Shown piece after piece: positions 8,965 to 17,258 of a DNA stretch of 64,000 nt. Positions within the stretch are counted from its first letter, which is position 1; every line of letters starts with the position of its first letter. Source of the DNA: Streptomyces sp. man185 (GTDB taxonomy: Bacteria > Actinomycetota > Actinomycetes > Streptomycetales > Streptomycetaceae). Below the pieces are notes generated by a model. That model was not told where the DNA came from and ran no database searches. It saw only the letters and a list, made by a program, of their open reading frames with translations. The position numbers and the translations under genes are program-made. The stretch lies in contig NTHE01000006.1 of assembly GCA_002551355.1 (NCBI GenBank), positions 65,255 to 129,254 of the forward strand, given 5' to 3'.

Positions 8965-9398
8965 CCGTGGACGGTGAGTTCGTCGGCCTCGATGCCGGCG
9001 GCGTCCAAGTGTTCCAGGAGGGAGCGCAGTTCGCGCCGGCTGCCGTCGCTGGGGATGTGGAGCGACAGGGCCTCGTCGTCGGAGGCGGCCCCGGTCAGCG
9101 CGGAGGCGCCGGCCCGGTGGGCGTCCGGGTCGGTGGAGCGGAGCCGGACGTGTCCGCCGGGGGCGATCCGCTTGAGCTGCTCGGCGCTGCCCTCGGCGGC
9201 GATCTTCCCGTCGTTGAGGACGGCGATGCGGTCGGCCGGCTCGTCGGCCCCCTCCAGGTACTGGGTGGTGAGGAAGACGGTGATGCCGTCGGCGACCAGG
9301 CCGCGGATGATGCCCCACATGGTGTGCCGCGAACGCGGGTCGAGCCCGGTGGTCGGCTCGTCGAGGAAGATGATCCGCGGGGCGCCGACCAGCGTCAT
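8965..9398 (-). pseudogene. Truncated DrrA-type ABC ATPase
   Basis: The frame holds the Walker B and D-loop (RIIFLDEPTTGLDPRSR), the Q-type switch region (FLTTQYLEGADEPADRIAV) and part of the DrrA C-terminal regulatory domain. It lacks everything before residue about 140 of a normal DrrA, including Walker A and the ABC signature. Homology begins at MTLVGAP (9398) and the sequence upstream of it is unrelated. Downstream it breaks at about 8965 into the permease relic. It is a non-functional remnant of a daunorubicin-resistance-type exporter. Confidence 0.78.
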
Positions 9399-9544
9399 CC
9401 GCCCGGCTGGAGAGCGTCGCCCGCTTCCTCGACTTCGTCGCCCGAAGGGACAGCCCGCGCGGCGGAGCAGGCCCGCGACATTCTCCCTACGTCGTCCGGC
9501 CTTCAGGCGTCAGCGGAAGTCGGCGAGGGGGCGGTTCGGACCGC

Positions 9545-9575
9545 GAAGAGGCGGCCCCGCCGGGGCCGCCTCTTC
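9545..9575. terminator. Hairpin terminator beyond the SsgA-like gene
   Basis: A perfect 14-bp GC-rich stem (9545-9558 with 9562-9575) encloses a 3-nt loop. It lies 43 bp past the stop of the minus-strand SsgA-like gene, with A/T-containing tails on both sides. The stretch 9399-9544 between it and the DrrA relic holds nothing I recognise. Confidence 0.8.
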
Positions 9576-9617
9576 ATGATCGCGGTCGCGGCCGGGCTTT
9601 CAGCCGTGGTCCGCCCT

Positions 9618-10076
9618 TCAGCCGCGGGCCGGCTGGGTGCCTGTCTCCGACGGGGTCTCCGTGCGGGCCTCCGTGCGGGCGCCTCTCTCCGGGCGGGTGG
9701 TGCGGGACGGCGGTTGGGGCTCCCGGTCTCCGTCCTGCGGTGCGGCCGGCGCCTGCGCGCGGGTGCGGGCGAGGAAGCGGATCAGCGTCCTGATCTCGAA
9801 CTGGAACACCTCGACCCCGTCCGTCGAGTGCAGTTCCACGATCAGCTGCGTCCGGCCGCACGGCCAGACGCGGACGGCGCCTCGCTCGATCGGGGTGCGC
9901 AGGCCTCGTTCCAGGAGGTCGCGGCCGAACGCCCAGTCGGTGCCGTCGGGCAGTCCTATGTGGACGGTGCGCCGTTCGTCGGCCGGGTCGTAGCGCAGGT
10001 CGACGGGGACCGGACGGGTCAGAGGGCCATCGGTGATGAGCCGGGCGCGGGCATGTACTTCGATCACAGGGGACAT
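9618..10076 (-). CDS. SsgA-like sporulation/cell-division regulator (SALP family)
   Basis: This encodes 152 residues. The first 110 show the SALP pattern: basic/hydrophobic start, PVPVDLRYDPADERRTVHI, TDWAFGRDLLERGL, then GAVRVWPCGR and a hydrophobic segment ending in FLARTR. SALPs are small actinomycete proteins that control septum placement and wall remodelling during sporulation (SsgA, SsgB and paralogues). The last 40 residues are Pro/Arg/Thr-rich and unlike the family core. The ATG at 10076 follows GGAGGAG closely; an earlier in-frame start at 10313 would cover the promoter region of cbiM. Which SALP subtype it is cannot be told. Confidence 0.88.
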   Translation of the reverse strand: MSPVIEVHARARLITDGPLTRPVPVDLRYDPADERRTVHIGLPDGTDWAFGRDLLERGLRTPIERGAVRVWPCGRTQLIVELHSTDGVEVFQFEIRTLIRFLARTRAQAPAAPQDGDREPQPPSRTTRPERGARTEARTETPSETGTQPARG

Positions 10077-10187
10077 GGGCCGGCTCCTCCTATATGTATC
10101 GCTCTGTCCTCTAATGTCCCATATTTTGCGGAAGCGGCACGGTGAGCGTGTGCTCGCTCGACGGCGGTGCGCCCCAGGCGGTGCCCT

Positions 10188-10219
10188 CCAGGTGGTTCGC
10201 GAGCCAGGTGGTTCGCGAG
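10188..10219. repeat. Exact 16-bp tandem repeat upstream of cbiM
   Basis: CCAGGTGGTTCGCGAG occurs twice with no spacer, at 10188-10203 and 10204-10219, in the region between the divergent SsgA-like and cbiM genes. It ends 23 bp before the candidate Nur box. Its role is unknown; it could be a pair of direct-repeat protein-binding sites. Confidence 0.7.
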
Positions 10220-10242
10220 GCACATGTGCCCGGCTCCTGCTC

Positions 10243-10273
10243 TTGCGCATCGTTCGCAGGAAGGAACTATTAT
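10243..10273 (+). promoter_or_regulatory. Candidate cbiM promoter with overlapping Nur-like box
   Basis: TTGCGC-N5-TCGCAG at 10243-10259 resembles the Streptomyces nickel regulator (Nur) box, remembered as tTGCaa-N5-ttGCAA. It overlaps a possible -35 (TTGCGC). TATTAT at 10268-10273 is a good -10 after a long 19-bp spacer. Location just ahead of a cobalt/nickel transporter makes metal control plausible. The -10 likeness is seen; Nur binding is inferred. Confidence 0.5.
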
Positions 10274-10357
10274 TGATGGGTTCATGACCCCGCCCGCAGG
10301 ACCGCGTCCGCACGGGCGCGGAGACCGTGCGGACCCCGCCAGGAAGCGGAGCCTCCC

Positions 10358-11416
10358 ATGCATGTACCCGATGGTTTCATCGATGCACCTGTCTCCGTGG
10401 CCGCCGGGGTGTTCGCCGCCGGTGCGGTCGCCGTCAGCCTGCGCGGGGCGCGCCGCGAGCTGGACGAGCGCACCGCCCCGCTCGCCGGGCTCGTCGCCGC
10501 CTTCATCTTCGCCGTGCAGATGCTGAACTTCCCGGTCGCGGCCGGCACCAGCGGGCATCTCATGGGCGGGGCGCTGGCCGCGATCCTCGTCGGGCCCTGT
10601 ACCGCCGTGCTCTGTCTGTCGGTGGTCCTGCTGATGCAGGGCATCTTCTTCGCGGACGGCGGCCTCACGGCCCTCGGCGTCAACATCACCGTCATGGGCG
10701 TGGTCACCGTCGTCGTCGCCTACGGCCTGTTCCGGCTGCTGACCGGGGTGCTCCCGCGCACCCGCCGGTCGGCCACCGCCGCGGCCTTCGTCGCAGCCCT
10801 GGTCTCCGTACCGGCCGCGGCCGCCGCCTTCACGTTCCTCTACTGGATCGGCGGCACCACCGACATCCCGATCGGCAAGGTCCTCACGGCCATGGTCGGC
10901 GTGCACATCCTGATCGGTATCGGCGAGGCGATCATCACCGCGCTGACCGTGGGCGCGGTCCTCGCGGTGCGCCCCGACCTCGTCCACGGCGTCAGCAAGA
11001 TCGCCACCCCCCTCAAGCTCCGGGTCGACGGCGAACTGGTCGACGCCCCCGCCGCCACCCGCGAGCCCGAACCGGCCGCACCCCGCTCCACCCGCGGGTT
11101 CTGGATCACCGGACTGGTCTCCGCGTTCCTGCTCGCGGGCTTCGTCTCCTTCTACGCATCCGCCAACCCGGACGGCCTGGAGAAGGTCGCCGCCGACCAG
11201 GGCATCGACGAGAAGGTCGAGGAGCACGGTGCGGCCGACTCCCCCCTTGCCGACTACGGCGTCGGCGACATCGCCGACGCCCGGCTCTCCGGCGGCCTCG
11301 CCGGAGCGATCGGCGTCAGCGCCACCGTCGTCGTCGGCACCGGGGTGTTCCGGGTGGTCCGCCGCCGCCGTGAGGACGAGCGCGGCAGCGTCTCCCGCGA
11401 CCACGAGAACGCCTGA
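10358..11416 (+). CDS. cbiM: CbiM/NikM-type ECF transporter substrate-specificity component fused to CbiN-like domain
   Basis: This encodes 352 residues. The N-terminus MHVPDGF carries the Met-His of CbiM/NikM proteins, which fold over the Co2+ or Ni2+ site. Six or seven hydrophobic segments follow, with the conserved AGTSGHLMGGALAA segment. The last third begins with another membrane helix followed by PDGLEKVAADQG, the PDGLE signature of the CbiN/NikN small subunit, so M and N are fused as in many actinobacteria. GGAG precedes the ATG at 10358. It starts the transporter operon cbiM-cbiQ-cbiO. Whether it carries Co or Ni cannot be settled from sequence; no cobalamin riboswitch was recognised upstream. 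Confidence 0.92.
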   Translation: MHVPDGFIDAPVSVAAGVFAAGAVAVSLRGARRELDERTAPLAGLVAAFIFAVQMLNFPVAAGTSGHLMGGALAAILVGPCTAVLCLSVVLLMQGIFFADGGLTALGVNITVMGVVTVVVAYGLFRLLTGVLPRTRRSATAAAFVAALVSVPAAAAAFTFLYWIGGTTDIPIGKVLTAMVGVHILIGIGEAIITALTVGAVLAVRPDLVHGVSKIATPLKLRVDGELVDAPAATREPEPAAPRSTRGFWITGLVSAFLLAGFVSFYASANPDGLEKVAADQGIDEKVEEHGAADSPLADYGVGDIADARLSGGLAGAIGVSATVVVGTGVFRVVRRRREDERGSVSRDHENA

Positions 11417-11417
11417 C

Positions 11418-12179
11418 ATGGGTGCGGGCCACGCCCACAAGCTCTACCGGCACGGACACTCGCCGGTCCACGAACTGCCCCCGCACTGCAAGCTCGCGGC
11501 GGTCTTCTGCTTCGTGCTCGCGGTCGTCTGCACCCCGCGCGAGGCGATGTGGGCCTTCGGCCTGTACGCGGCGCTGTTGGCCGCCGTCGCCGCCGTGGCC
11601 CGCATCCCCGCCGGGTTCCTGCTGAAGCGGCTCGTCGTCGAGGCGCCGTTCGTCGCGTTCGCCCTGCTCATGCCGTTCGTGGTGCCGGGTGAGCAGACGG
11701 CCGTGCTCGGTGTCTCCGTCAGCGTCCCCGGCCTCTGGGGCGCGTGGAACGTGCTGGCCAAGGCCACCCTCGGCGTCGCCGCCTCCGTGCTCCTGGCCTC
11801 CACCACCGAACTGCGCGATGTCCTGCTCGGCCTCCAGCGCCTCAAACTGCCGCCGCTGCTCGTCCAGATCGCCTCGTTCATGATCCGGTACGGGGACGTC
11901 GTCACCGACGAGATGCGGCGCATGGCGATCGCGCGCCGCTCCCGGGGCTTCGAGGCGCGAGGCGTACGGCAGTGGCGGGTGCTCGCCGCCTCGGCGGGCG
12001 CCCTGTTCATCCGCTCCTACGAACGAGGCGAGCGCGTCCACCTCGCCATGGTCAGCCGCGGCTACGCGGGCACGATGCCCGTCATCGACGAGGCGACGGC
12101 GGACCGGACCCAATGGGCGTACGCGGCGACGCTCCCCGTACTGGCGCTCGCGATCTGTCTGCTGGGATGGACCCTGTGA
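11418..12179 (+). CDS. cbiQ: ECF transporter transmembrane (T) component CbiQ
   Basis: This encodes 253 residues, with membrane helices in the N-terminal half. The T-component coupling motifs of Ala-Arg-Gly type appear near the C-terminus (AIARRSRGFEARG about residues 170-182, and the ERGERVHLAMVSRGY segment about 200-214), which dock with the ATPase. The ATG begins one base after the cbiM stop, so translation is coupled. It provides the membrane coupling subunit between CbiM and CbiO. Confidence 0.92.
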   Translation: MGAGHAHKLYRHGHSPVHELPPHCKLAAVFCFVLAVVCTPREAMWAFGLYAALLAAVAAVARIPAGFLLKRLVVEAPFVAFALLMPFVVPGEQTAVLGVSVSVPGLWGAWNVLAKATLGVAASVLLASTTELRDVLLGLQRLKLPPLLVQIASFMIRYGDVVTDEMRRMAIARRSRGFEARGVRQWRVLAASAGALFIRSYERGERVHLAMVSRGYAGTMPVIDEATADRTQWAYAATLPVLALAICLLGWTL

Positions 12180-12958
12180 CCCTTTCCCCGAAGGACGCCG
12201 AGACCACCGCCCCGTCGCTCGAAGTCAGCGGCCTCGCCTACGCCTACCCCGACGGCCACCAGGCCCTCTTCGGAGTGAACCTGACGGTCGGACGCGGCGA
12301 ACGCGTCGCGCTCCTCGGCCCCAACGGAGCGGGCAAGACCACGCTCGTCCTGCACCTCAACGGCATCCTGGAGGCGGGCTCCGGCACGGTCCGCGTCGCC
12401 GGGCTCCCGGTGGCCAAGCGGAACTTCGCGGAGATCCGCCGCCGCGTGGGCATCGTCTTCCAGGACCCGGACGACCAGCTGTTCATGCCCACGGTCCGCG
12501 AGGACGTCGCCTTCGGGCCCGCATCCGCCGGACTGCGCGGCCCCGAGCTGGAGGAACGCGTCCTGCGCGCGCTGCGGCAGGTCGGCATGGAGGAGTACGC
12601 GGCCCGCCCGCCGCACCACCTCTCCTTCGGGCAGCGCCGCCGCGTCGCCGTGGCCACCGTCCTCGCCATGGATCCGGAGATCCTCGTCCTGGACGAACCC
12701 TCGTCCAACCTCGACCCGGCCTCCCGCCGCGAACTGGCCGACATTCTGCGCTCGTTGGACGTCACCGTGCTGATGGTCACCCATGACCTGCCGTACGCCC
12801 TGGAGCTCTGCCCGCGCGCCGTCATCCTCAGTGAGGGCGTCATCGCCGCCGACGACCGCACGCAGGACCTCCTGCGCGACGAGGAGCTGATGCGTTCCCA
12901 CCGGCTGGAGCTGCCGTTCGGCTTCGACCCGAGCAGGGGCGGCGTTCCGTCACCGTAA
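12167..12958 (+). CDS. cbiO: ECF transporter ATP-binding component CbiO
   Basis: This encodes 263 residues. Walker A (GPNGAGKTT), Q-loop (VFQDPDDQLF), signature LSFGQRRRVAVA, Walker B ILVLDEPSSNLD and the switch His (VTHDLP) are all present, so the ATPase should be active. The QDPDDQ segment is typical of ECF ATPases. The start is either the ATG at 12167, inside the end of cbiQ, or the GTG at 12176, which overlaps the cbiQ stop as GTGA. Both give the same domain. It completes the cbiM-Q-O transporter. Confidence 0.92.
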   Translation: MDPVTLSPKDAETTAPSLEVSGLAYAYPDGHQALFGVNLTVGRGERVALLGPNGAGKTTLVLHLNGILEAGSGTVRVAGLPVAKRNFAEIRRRVGIVFQDPDDQLFMPTVREDVAFGPASAGLRGPELEERVLRALRQVGMEEYAARPPHHLSFGQRRRVAVATVLAMDPEILVLDEPSSNLDPASRRELADILRSLDVTVLMVTHDLPYALELCPRAVILSEGVIAADDRTQDLLRDEELMRSHRLELPFGFDPSRGGVPSP

Positions 12959-13031
12959 ACAGATGGTGACAGCCCGGTGGTCACGGCGACCCGCCCCCCG
13001 AACACCCCGCCGGGACGTGCACCATGGGGGG

Positions 13032-14339
13032 ATGAGCGGGAGCGCGGGAGTGAGCACGGCGGGCGCGGAAGCGGAACCGGGCGCGGAAGCGGGACCGGAC
13101 GCAGGAGCGGGAACAGGCCCAGAAACAGGGGCAGGAGGAGGCGCAGAGGCGGCCGAGGCCGTGAGCGTGTCCGTGGACGTACGGGGCACGGTGGCGCCCG
13201 GATACGAACCGGTCGCGGACGCCTTCGTCCGCAACTTCGAGCAGCGCGGCGAGCGCGGCGCGGCCGTCGCCGTCTACCGCCACGGGCGCAAGGTCGTCGA
13301 CCTGTGGGCCGGTACGAGGGACGTCGACGGCACCGAACCGTGGGCCGTCGACACCGTCCAGATCGTCCGCTCGGCGGGCAAGGGCATCGCCGCCGCCGTC
13401 CCGCTCCTGCTCCACCAGCGCGGACAGGTCGACCTGGACGCCCCGGTCTCCACCTACTGGCCGGAGTTCAAGGCGAACGGCAAGGAACGCGTCCTGGTCC
13501 GCGACCTCCTCGCCCACCGGGCCGGGATCCCCGCCCTGGACACCGCCCTCACCCCCGCCGAGGCCGCCGACGGAGTCTCCGGACCAGCCGCCGTCGCCGC
13601 CCAGCGCCCGCAGTGGGAGCCCGGCACCGACCACGGCTACCACGCCCAGACCTACAGCTGGCTGATCGGCGAACTGGTCCGACGCGCCACCGGCCGCACC
13701 ATCGGCCGCTGGATCGCCGAGGAGATCGCCCGCCCGCTCGGCCTCGACTTCTGGTTCGGGCTGCCCGCCGACGAGGCCCACCGCATCGGCCGCATCGGCC
13801 CCGTGGACCCCCCGGCCCCCACCGGGGCCTCGGGCGCTCTGCGCGTACGCCCCAAACGCTCGGTCGTCGAGGCCTACCGCGACCCGGACTCCCTCACCCG
13901 GCGGGCGTTCGGCGCGATCGAGCCGTTCCCCGACGAGAACGATCCCGCCTACCGCGCGGCCGAACTCCCCGCATCGGGCGGCATCGCGACCGCCCGGGGC
14001 CTGGCCCGCTGCTACGCCGCGATGATCGGCCCCGTCGACGGCCACCGCCGCCTGTTCGCCCCCGCCACGCTCACCCTGGCCCGTACCGAGGAGTCGGCGG
14101 GCCCGGACCGGGTCCTGGTCGTCAACACCCGTTTCGGCCTCGGCTACATGCTGCACGGCCCGGCCGCCCCGCTGCTGGGCCCCGGCTCTTTCGGCCACCC
14201 CGGACGCGGCGGCTCCCTCGGCTTCGCCGACCCCGAGTCCGGCATCGCGCTCGGCTACGTCACCAACGGCCTCCAGAAGGGAGTCACCGCCGACCCCCGT
14301 GCCCAGGCCCTGGTGAGGGCAGTACGGTCGGCGCTATGA
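13032..14339 (+). CDS. Serine hydrolase of the class C beta-lactamase/EstB esterase family
   Basis: The core begins at about residue 45 (GTVAPGYEPVADAFVRNF). It carries the SxxK motif as SAGK (in IVRSAGKGIAAAV), a Tyr-containing second motif (YHAQTYSWLIGEL) and the C-terminal GHPGRGGSLGFADP region typical of family VIII esterases. Such enzymes cut esters or beta-lactams in the cytoplasm. With the ATG at 13032 there is a 43-residue Gly/Ala/Glu low-complexity leader with unusual codons (GGA, GCA, ACA). A GTG at 13161-13163 (before SVSVDVRG) may be the true start. The next gene overlaps its stop by ATGA, so the two are likely cotranscribed. Confidence 0.88.
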   Translation: MSGSAGVSTAGAEAEPGAEAGPDAGAGTGPETGAGGGAEAAEAVSVSVDVRGTVAPGYEPVADAFVRNFEQRGERGAAVAVYRHGRKVVDLWAGTRDVDGTEPWAVDTVQIVRSAGKGIAAAVPLLLHQRGQVDLDAPVSTYWPEFKANGKERVLVRDLLAHRAGIPALDTALTPAEAADGVSGPAAVAAQRPQWEPGTDHGYHAQTYSWLIGELVRRATGRTIGRWIAEEIARPLGLDFWFGLPADEAHRIGRIGPVDPPAPTGASGALRVRPKRSVVEAYRDPDSLTRRAFGAIEPFPDENDPAYRAAELPASGGIATARGLARCYAAMIGPVDGHRRLFAPATLTLARTEESAGPDRVLVVNTRFGLGYMLHGPAAPLLGPGSFGHPGRGGSLGFADPESGIALGYVTNGLQKGVTADPRAQALVRAVRSAL

Positions 14340-15121
14340 CACGACCCCGCTTTGATGGTTACAGCGTCCTGATCACCGCCGCCGGCCAGGGCATCGGCGC
14401 GGCAACGGCCCACCGCCTGGCGGCGGAAGGGGCCTCGGTCCTCGTCACCGACCTCGACGCGAAGCGCGCGTCGGACACGGCGGAGGCGATACGCGAGGCG
14501 GGCGGCACCGCCGCGTCCCTCGCCTGCGACGTTGCGGACCGGACGGCGGTCGAGGCGGCGGTGGCGTGCGCGGTCGAGACCTTCGGCCGGCTCGACGTCC
14601 TGGTCAACAACGCGTACGCGGCGAGCGACGACGCCGAACTCTTCGAGAACGAGCCCGACGCGACCTGGGAACGCGACCTCGACATCACCCTCTCCGGCCC
14701 GTTCCGCTGCGCCCGCGCCGCCCTGCCGCACCTGGTCGCCTCGGGCCGGGGCGCGATCGTCACCATCGGCTCGGTCAACGGCGAACAGGACTTCGGCGGC
14801 CACGCGTACAGCGCCGCCAAGGCGGGCCTGAGCAGCCTGACCCGTACGCTCGCGGGCCACGCGGGACCGCGCGGCGTACGCGTCAACCTGGTCGCCCCCG
14901 GCACGATCCGCACGGACGCCTGGGCGGGCCGCGACGCGGAGCTGGACCGGGCCGCCGCCCTCTACCCGCTCGGCCGCGTCGGCACCCCCGAGGACATCGC
15001 GTCCGCCGTCGCCTTCCTCGCCTCCGCCGACGCGGCCTGGATCACCGGGACGACGCTGCGCGTGGACGGCGGGATCCTCGCGGTGAACACGGGCTTCCGG
15101 CAGGCGATGGCGCAGCCGTAA
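14336..15121 (+). CDS. Short-chain dehydrogenase/reductase (SDR)
   Basis: This encodes 261 residues, normal for classical SDRs. The nucleotide-binding turn reads TAAGQGIGAATA (a variant of TGxxxGxG), the NNAG motif is NNAY, and the catalytic residues are Ser in GSVNGEQDF and Tyr-Lys in YSAAK. The acidic residue after beta-2 (VTDLD) points to NAD(H) preference. The ATG overlaps the upstream stop as ATGA. The substrate is unknown; the pairing with a serine hydrolase suggests linked use of an ester-derived alcohol or a shared catabolic step, which is inference. Confidence 0.92.
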   Translation: MTRPRFDGYSVLITAAGQGIGAATAHRLAAEGASVLVTDLDAKRASDTAEAIREAGGTAASLACDVADRTAVEAAVACAVETFGRLDVLVNNAYAASDDAELFENEPDATWERDLDITLSGPFRCARAALPHLVASGRGAIVTIGSVNGEQDFGGHAYSAAKAGLSSLTRTLAGHAGPRGVRVNLVAPGTIRTDAWAGRDAELDRAAALYPLGRVGTPEDIASAVAFLASADAAWITGTTLRVDGGILAVNTGFRQAMAQP

Positions 15122-15162
15122 ACCCGTGGCCGCACATCGCCCGGGAGACCTACCCTGCGCGG

Positions 15163-15651
15163 ATGACCAGCCACGGACACACGGACAGCACCGGCCGCCC
15201 CGTCACCCTGCACGAGGTGGACGCGGACAACTGGCGGGCGGTCGCCGACTGCGCACCCCGCGACGACCAGCGTGACTGGGTCCCGGCCCTGGCCGCCCGC
15301 TACCTCGTCCTGAGCAGCCGCGAGGACACCTGGAACTCCCTGGCGGTCCTCGCGGGCGACGAGGTGACCGGCCACATCATGTGGGCCCGGGACGAGGACG
15401 GTTCGCACTGGATAGGCGGCATGCTGATCGACGCCGCCCACCAGGGCACGGGCATCGGCCGCGCAGCCGTACGCACCCTGGCGGCCTGGCTGTCGGCCCG
15501 CGAGGACGGCACCGCCGTCCGCCTCTCGTACGCCCCGGAGAACGAGGCGGCCGCGCACCTGTACACGTCGCTCGGCTTCCGTCCGACGGGGGTGGAGGAG
15601 GACGGGGAGGTGGTGGCGGAGTGGGGGGAAAGCCCTACGTCGTCGGGCTGA
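15163..15651 (+). CDS. GNAT-family N-acetyltransferase
   Basis: This encodes 162 residues. The acetyl-CoA pyrophosphate loop is HQGTGIGRAAV (about residues 92-102), preceded by the WIGGMLIDAA beta strand and followed by the APENEAAAHLYTSLGF motif B region. The start at 15163 follows ...TGCGCGG, with no strong Shine-Dalgarno. The acceptor is unknown. Its 3' end overlaps that of the converging GNAT gene by 17 bp. Confidence 0.9.
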   Translation: MTSHGHTDSTGRPVTLHEVDADNWRAVADCAPRDDQRDWVPALAARYLVLSSREDTWNSLAVLAGDEVTGHIMWARDEDGSHWIGGMLIDAAHQGTGIGRAAVRTLAAWLSAREDGTAVRLSYAPENEAAAHLYTSLGFRPTGVEEDGEVVAEWGESPTSSG

Positions 15652-16072
15652 GGACCATCAGCATCTTCGGGTCGGACACGGGGGCGAACCCGACCTTGGC
15701 GTACAGCTCGTGGGCGTCGAGCGTGGCGAGAAGCGTTCGCTTCAGTTCGTACGGGGCGAGGTGGTCGCGGACGGCGGTCGCCAGGCGTACGCCGAGGCCC
15801 CGGCCGCGATGCGCCGGGTCCACGTATACGTCGCAGAGCCAGGCGAAGGTCGCCCGGTCCGTGACGACCCGGGCGTAGGCGACCTGCGTTCCTTCGCCGT
15901 CGTACACACCGAAGTTGAGCGACCCGCGCATGGACCGCTCGACGAGGTCCCGGCTGCGGCCGAGCGCCCAGAAGGCGTCCGTGGAGAGCCAGTGGTGCAC
16001 GAGGCCGATGTCGATGCGGTCCGGATCGGTGTCGACCTCGTACTCGTCTTCGCTGTGCCGGGTGGTGGTCAT
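15635..16072 (-). CDS. GNAT-family N-acetyltransferase (histone acetyltransferase HPA2-like)
   Basis: This encodes 145 residues. Key GNAT parts are LCDVYVDPAHRGRGLGVRLA (beta-4 and the pyrophosphate-binding loop) and LDAHELYAKVGF near the end. The short form with IDIGLVHHWLSTDAFWALGRS at the N-terminus is common in actinobacteria and often annotated HPA2-like. The ATG at 16072 is used; an upstream in-frame ATG at 16114 would add a poorly conserved leader. The target is unknown. Confidence 0.88.
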   Translation of the reverse strand: MTTTRHSEDEYEVDTDPDRIDIGLVHHWLSTDAFWALGRSRDLVERSMRGSLNFGVYDGEGTQVAYARVVTDRATFAWLCDVYVDPAHRGRGLGVRLATAVRDHLAPYELKRTLLATLDAHELYAKVGFAPVSDPKMLMVLSPTT

Positions 16073-16119
16073 GGGCTCAGATCGTAGTCGTGACACCGAG
16101 TACGTGTTCGGCAACGTGC

Positions 16120-16224
16120 GATGAGTCGGGGCCGGTGCAGGCCGGTGGTACGCGCACCCGGTTCGCTGCCCTGGAAGACTCGGACGGCAACCGGGTCACC
16201 CTGCTGGAGAACCCCGTGGTCTGA
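16120..16224 (+). pseudogene. C-terminal fragment of a glyoxalase/VOC-fold protein
   Basis: The frame ending at TGA 16222-16224 reads, in its last part, TRFAALEDSDGNRVTLLEN, which is the DPDGN-type last strand of VOC domains. Upstream the frame runs into the start region of the neighbouring GNAT gene without a plausible start, so at most 35 codons of about 120 survive. It is a decayed gene end. Confidence 0.65.
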
Positions 16225-16318
16225 CCGAACCGCCAGGGATGTCAAACACCCACTGATCTGCAGTCGTTGGCGCAGATAGGTTGCGGCACGAGCCCTGTTC
16301 CCGTTGAAGGAAGTCGAT

Positions 16319-17242
16319 GTGAGCGCGTTAGCCGCCAACGAGGTCCCGCAGCAGCTCGTTGCCTCGTACGCCACCGCATTCGGCGAAGAAGGGAGAGCCT
16401 GGATCGCCGGACTGCCGGCGCTCGCCGCAGAGACGCTGGAACGCCGGCAGCTGCGACGGGACGGCTCGGTCTGGTCCGGTCAAGCCTCGTTGGTCCTCCC
16501 GGTCCTGTGCCACGACGGCACGCGCGCCGTTCTCAAGCTCCAGATGCCCCGGGAGGAGACGGCCGCTGCGCTGATCGGGCTCCGCACCTGGAACGGCGAC
16601 GGCATGGTCCGTCTGCTCGATCACGATCCCGCGAGCAGCAGCATGCTCCTGGAACGGCTGGACGGAGCCCGCACCCTGGCGTCGGTCGACGATGACGACG
16701 TGGCGATGGGCATCCTCGCCGGGCTGCACGCGCGGCTGGTCGCGGTCACCGCGCCGCAGGGACTTCCCGGCCTCGGTGACGTTGCCGCCGCGATGCTGGA
16801 GCAGGTCCCGCAGGCGGTCACGCGCCTGGTCGACCCGGGCGACCGGCACCTCCTGCTGGGTTGGGCGTCGGCAGTCGCCGAACTGGCCGACGATCCCGGA
16901 GACCGGTTGCTGCACTGGGATCTCCACTACGACAACGTGCTGGCCGCAGAGCGTGAGCCGTGGCTCGCCATCGACCCCGAGCCGCTCGCCGGCGATCCGG
17001 GGTTCGACCTGTGGCCCGCCCTGGACAGCCGGTGGGACGACGTCGTCGCGAAGGGCGAGCCCCTGCGGGTGGTGCGGCGTCGGTTCGACCTGCTGACCGA
17101 AGTCCTCGGCCTGGACCGCGATCGGGCCGCCGGCTGGACACGGGGGCGGCTGCTGCAGAACGCCCTCTGGGACATCGAGGACGGTGAGACCCGGCTCGTT
17201 CCGTCCGCCGCCGCGATCGCGGAGTCCCTGCGCAACCGTTGA
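16319..17242 (+). CDS. Aminoglycoside/streptomycin 6-kinase-like phosphotransferase
   Basis: This encodes 307 residues with the APH fold. There is a Lys in LKLQMPREE for ATP binding, the catalytic loop LLHWDLHYDNVLAA (HxDxxxxN) at about residues 200-213, and the Mg-binding Asp in AIDPEPLAGDPGFD. This is closest to the APH(6)/streptomycin kinase and hydroxyurea phosphotransferase group. The GTG at 16319 is preferred over a TTG at 16304 because GAAGGAAG ends 5 bp before it. The gene stands alone. It may confer resistance or act on a metabolite; the sequence does not decide. Confidence 0.88.
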   Translation: MSALAANEVPQQLVASYATAFGEEGRAWIAGLPALAAETLERRQLRRDGSVWSGQASLVLPVLCHDGTRAVLKLQMPREETAAALIGLRTWNGDGMVRLLDHDPASSSMLLERLDGARTLASVDDDDVAMGILAGLHARLVAVTAPQGLPGLGDVAAAMLEQVPQAVTRLVDPGDRHLLLGWASAVAELADDPGDRLLHWDLHYDNVLAAEREPWLAIDPEPLAGDPGFDLWPALDSRWDDVVAKGEPLRVVRRRFDLLTEVLGLDRDRAAGWTRGRLLQNALWDIEDGETRLVPSAAAIAESLRNR

Positions 17243-17258
17243 CCTCCCCGGCGGCCGG

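Noticed and set aside
9400..9545. Extra gene or mobile-element end next to the DrrA relic
   Set aside because: No terminal inverted repeats, transposase motif or recognisable product in any frame.
10033..10287. Cobalamin riboswitch upstream of cbiM
   Set aside because: I could not find the B12-box type sequence or its pairing arms; the Nur-like box is a better explanation.
12959..13031. Promoter or terminator between cbiO and the serine hydrolase
   Set aside because: No convincing stem or promoter hexamers could be identified in this 73-bp gap.
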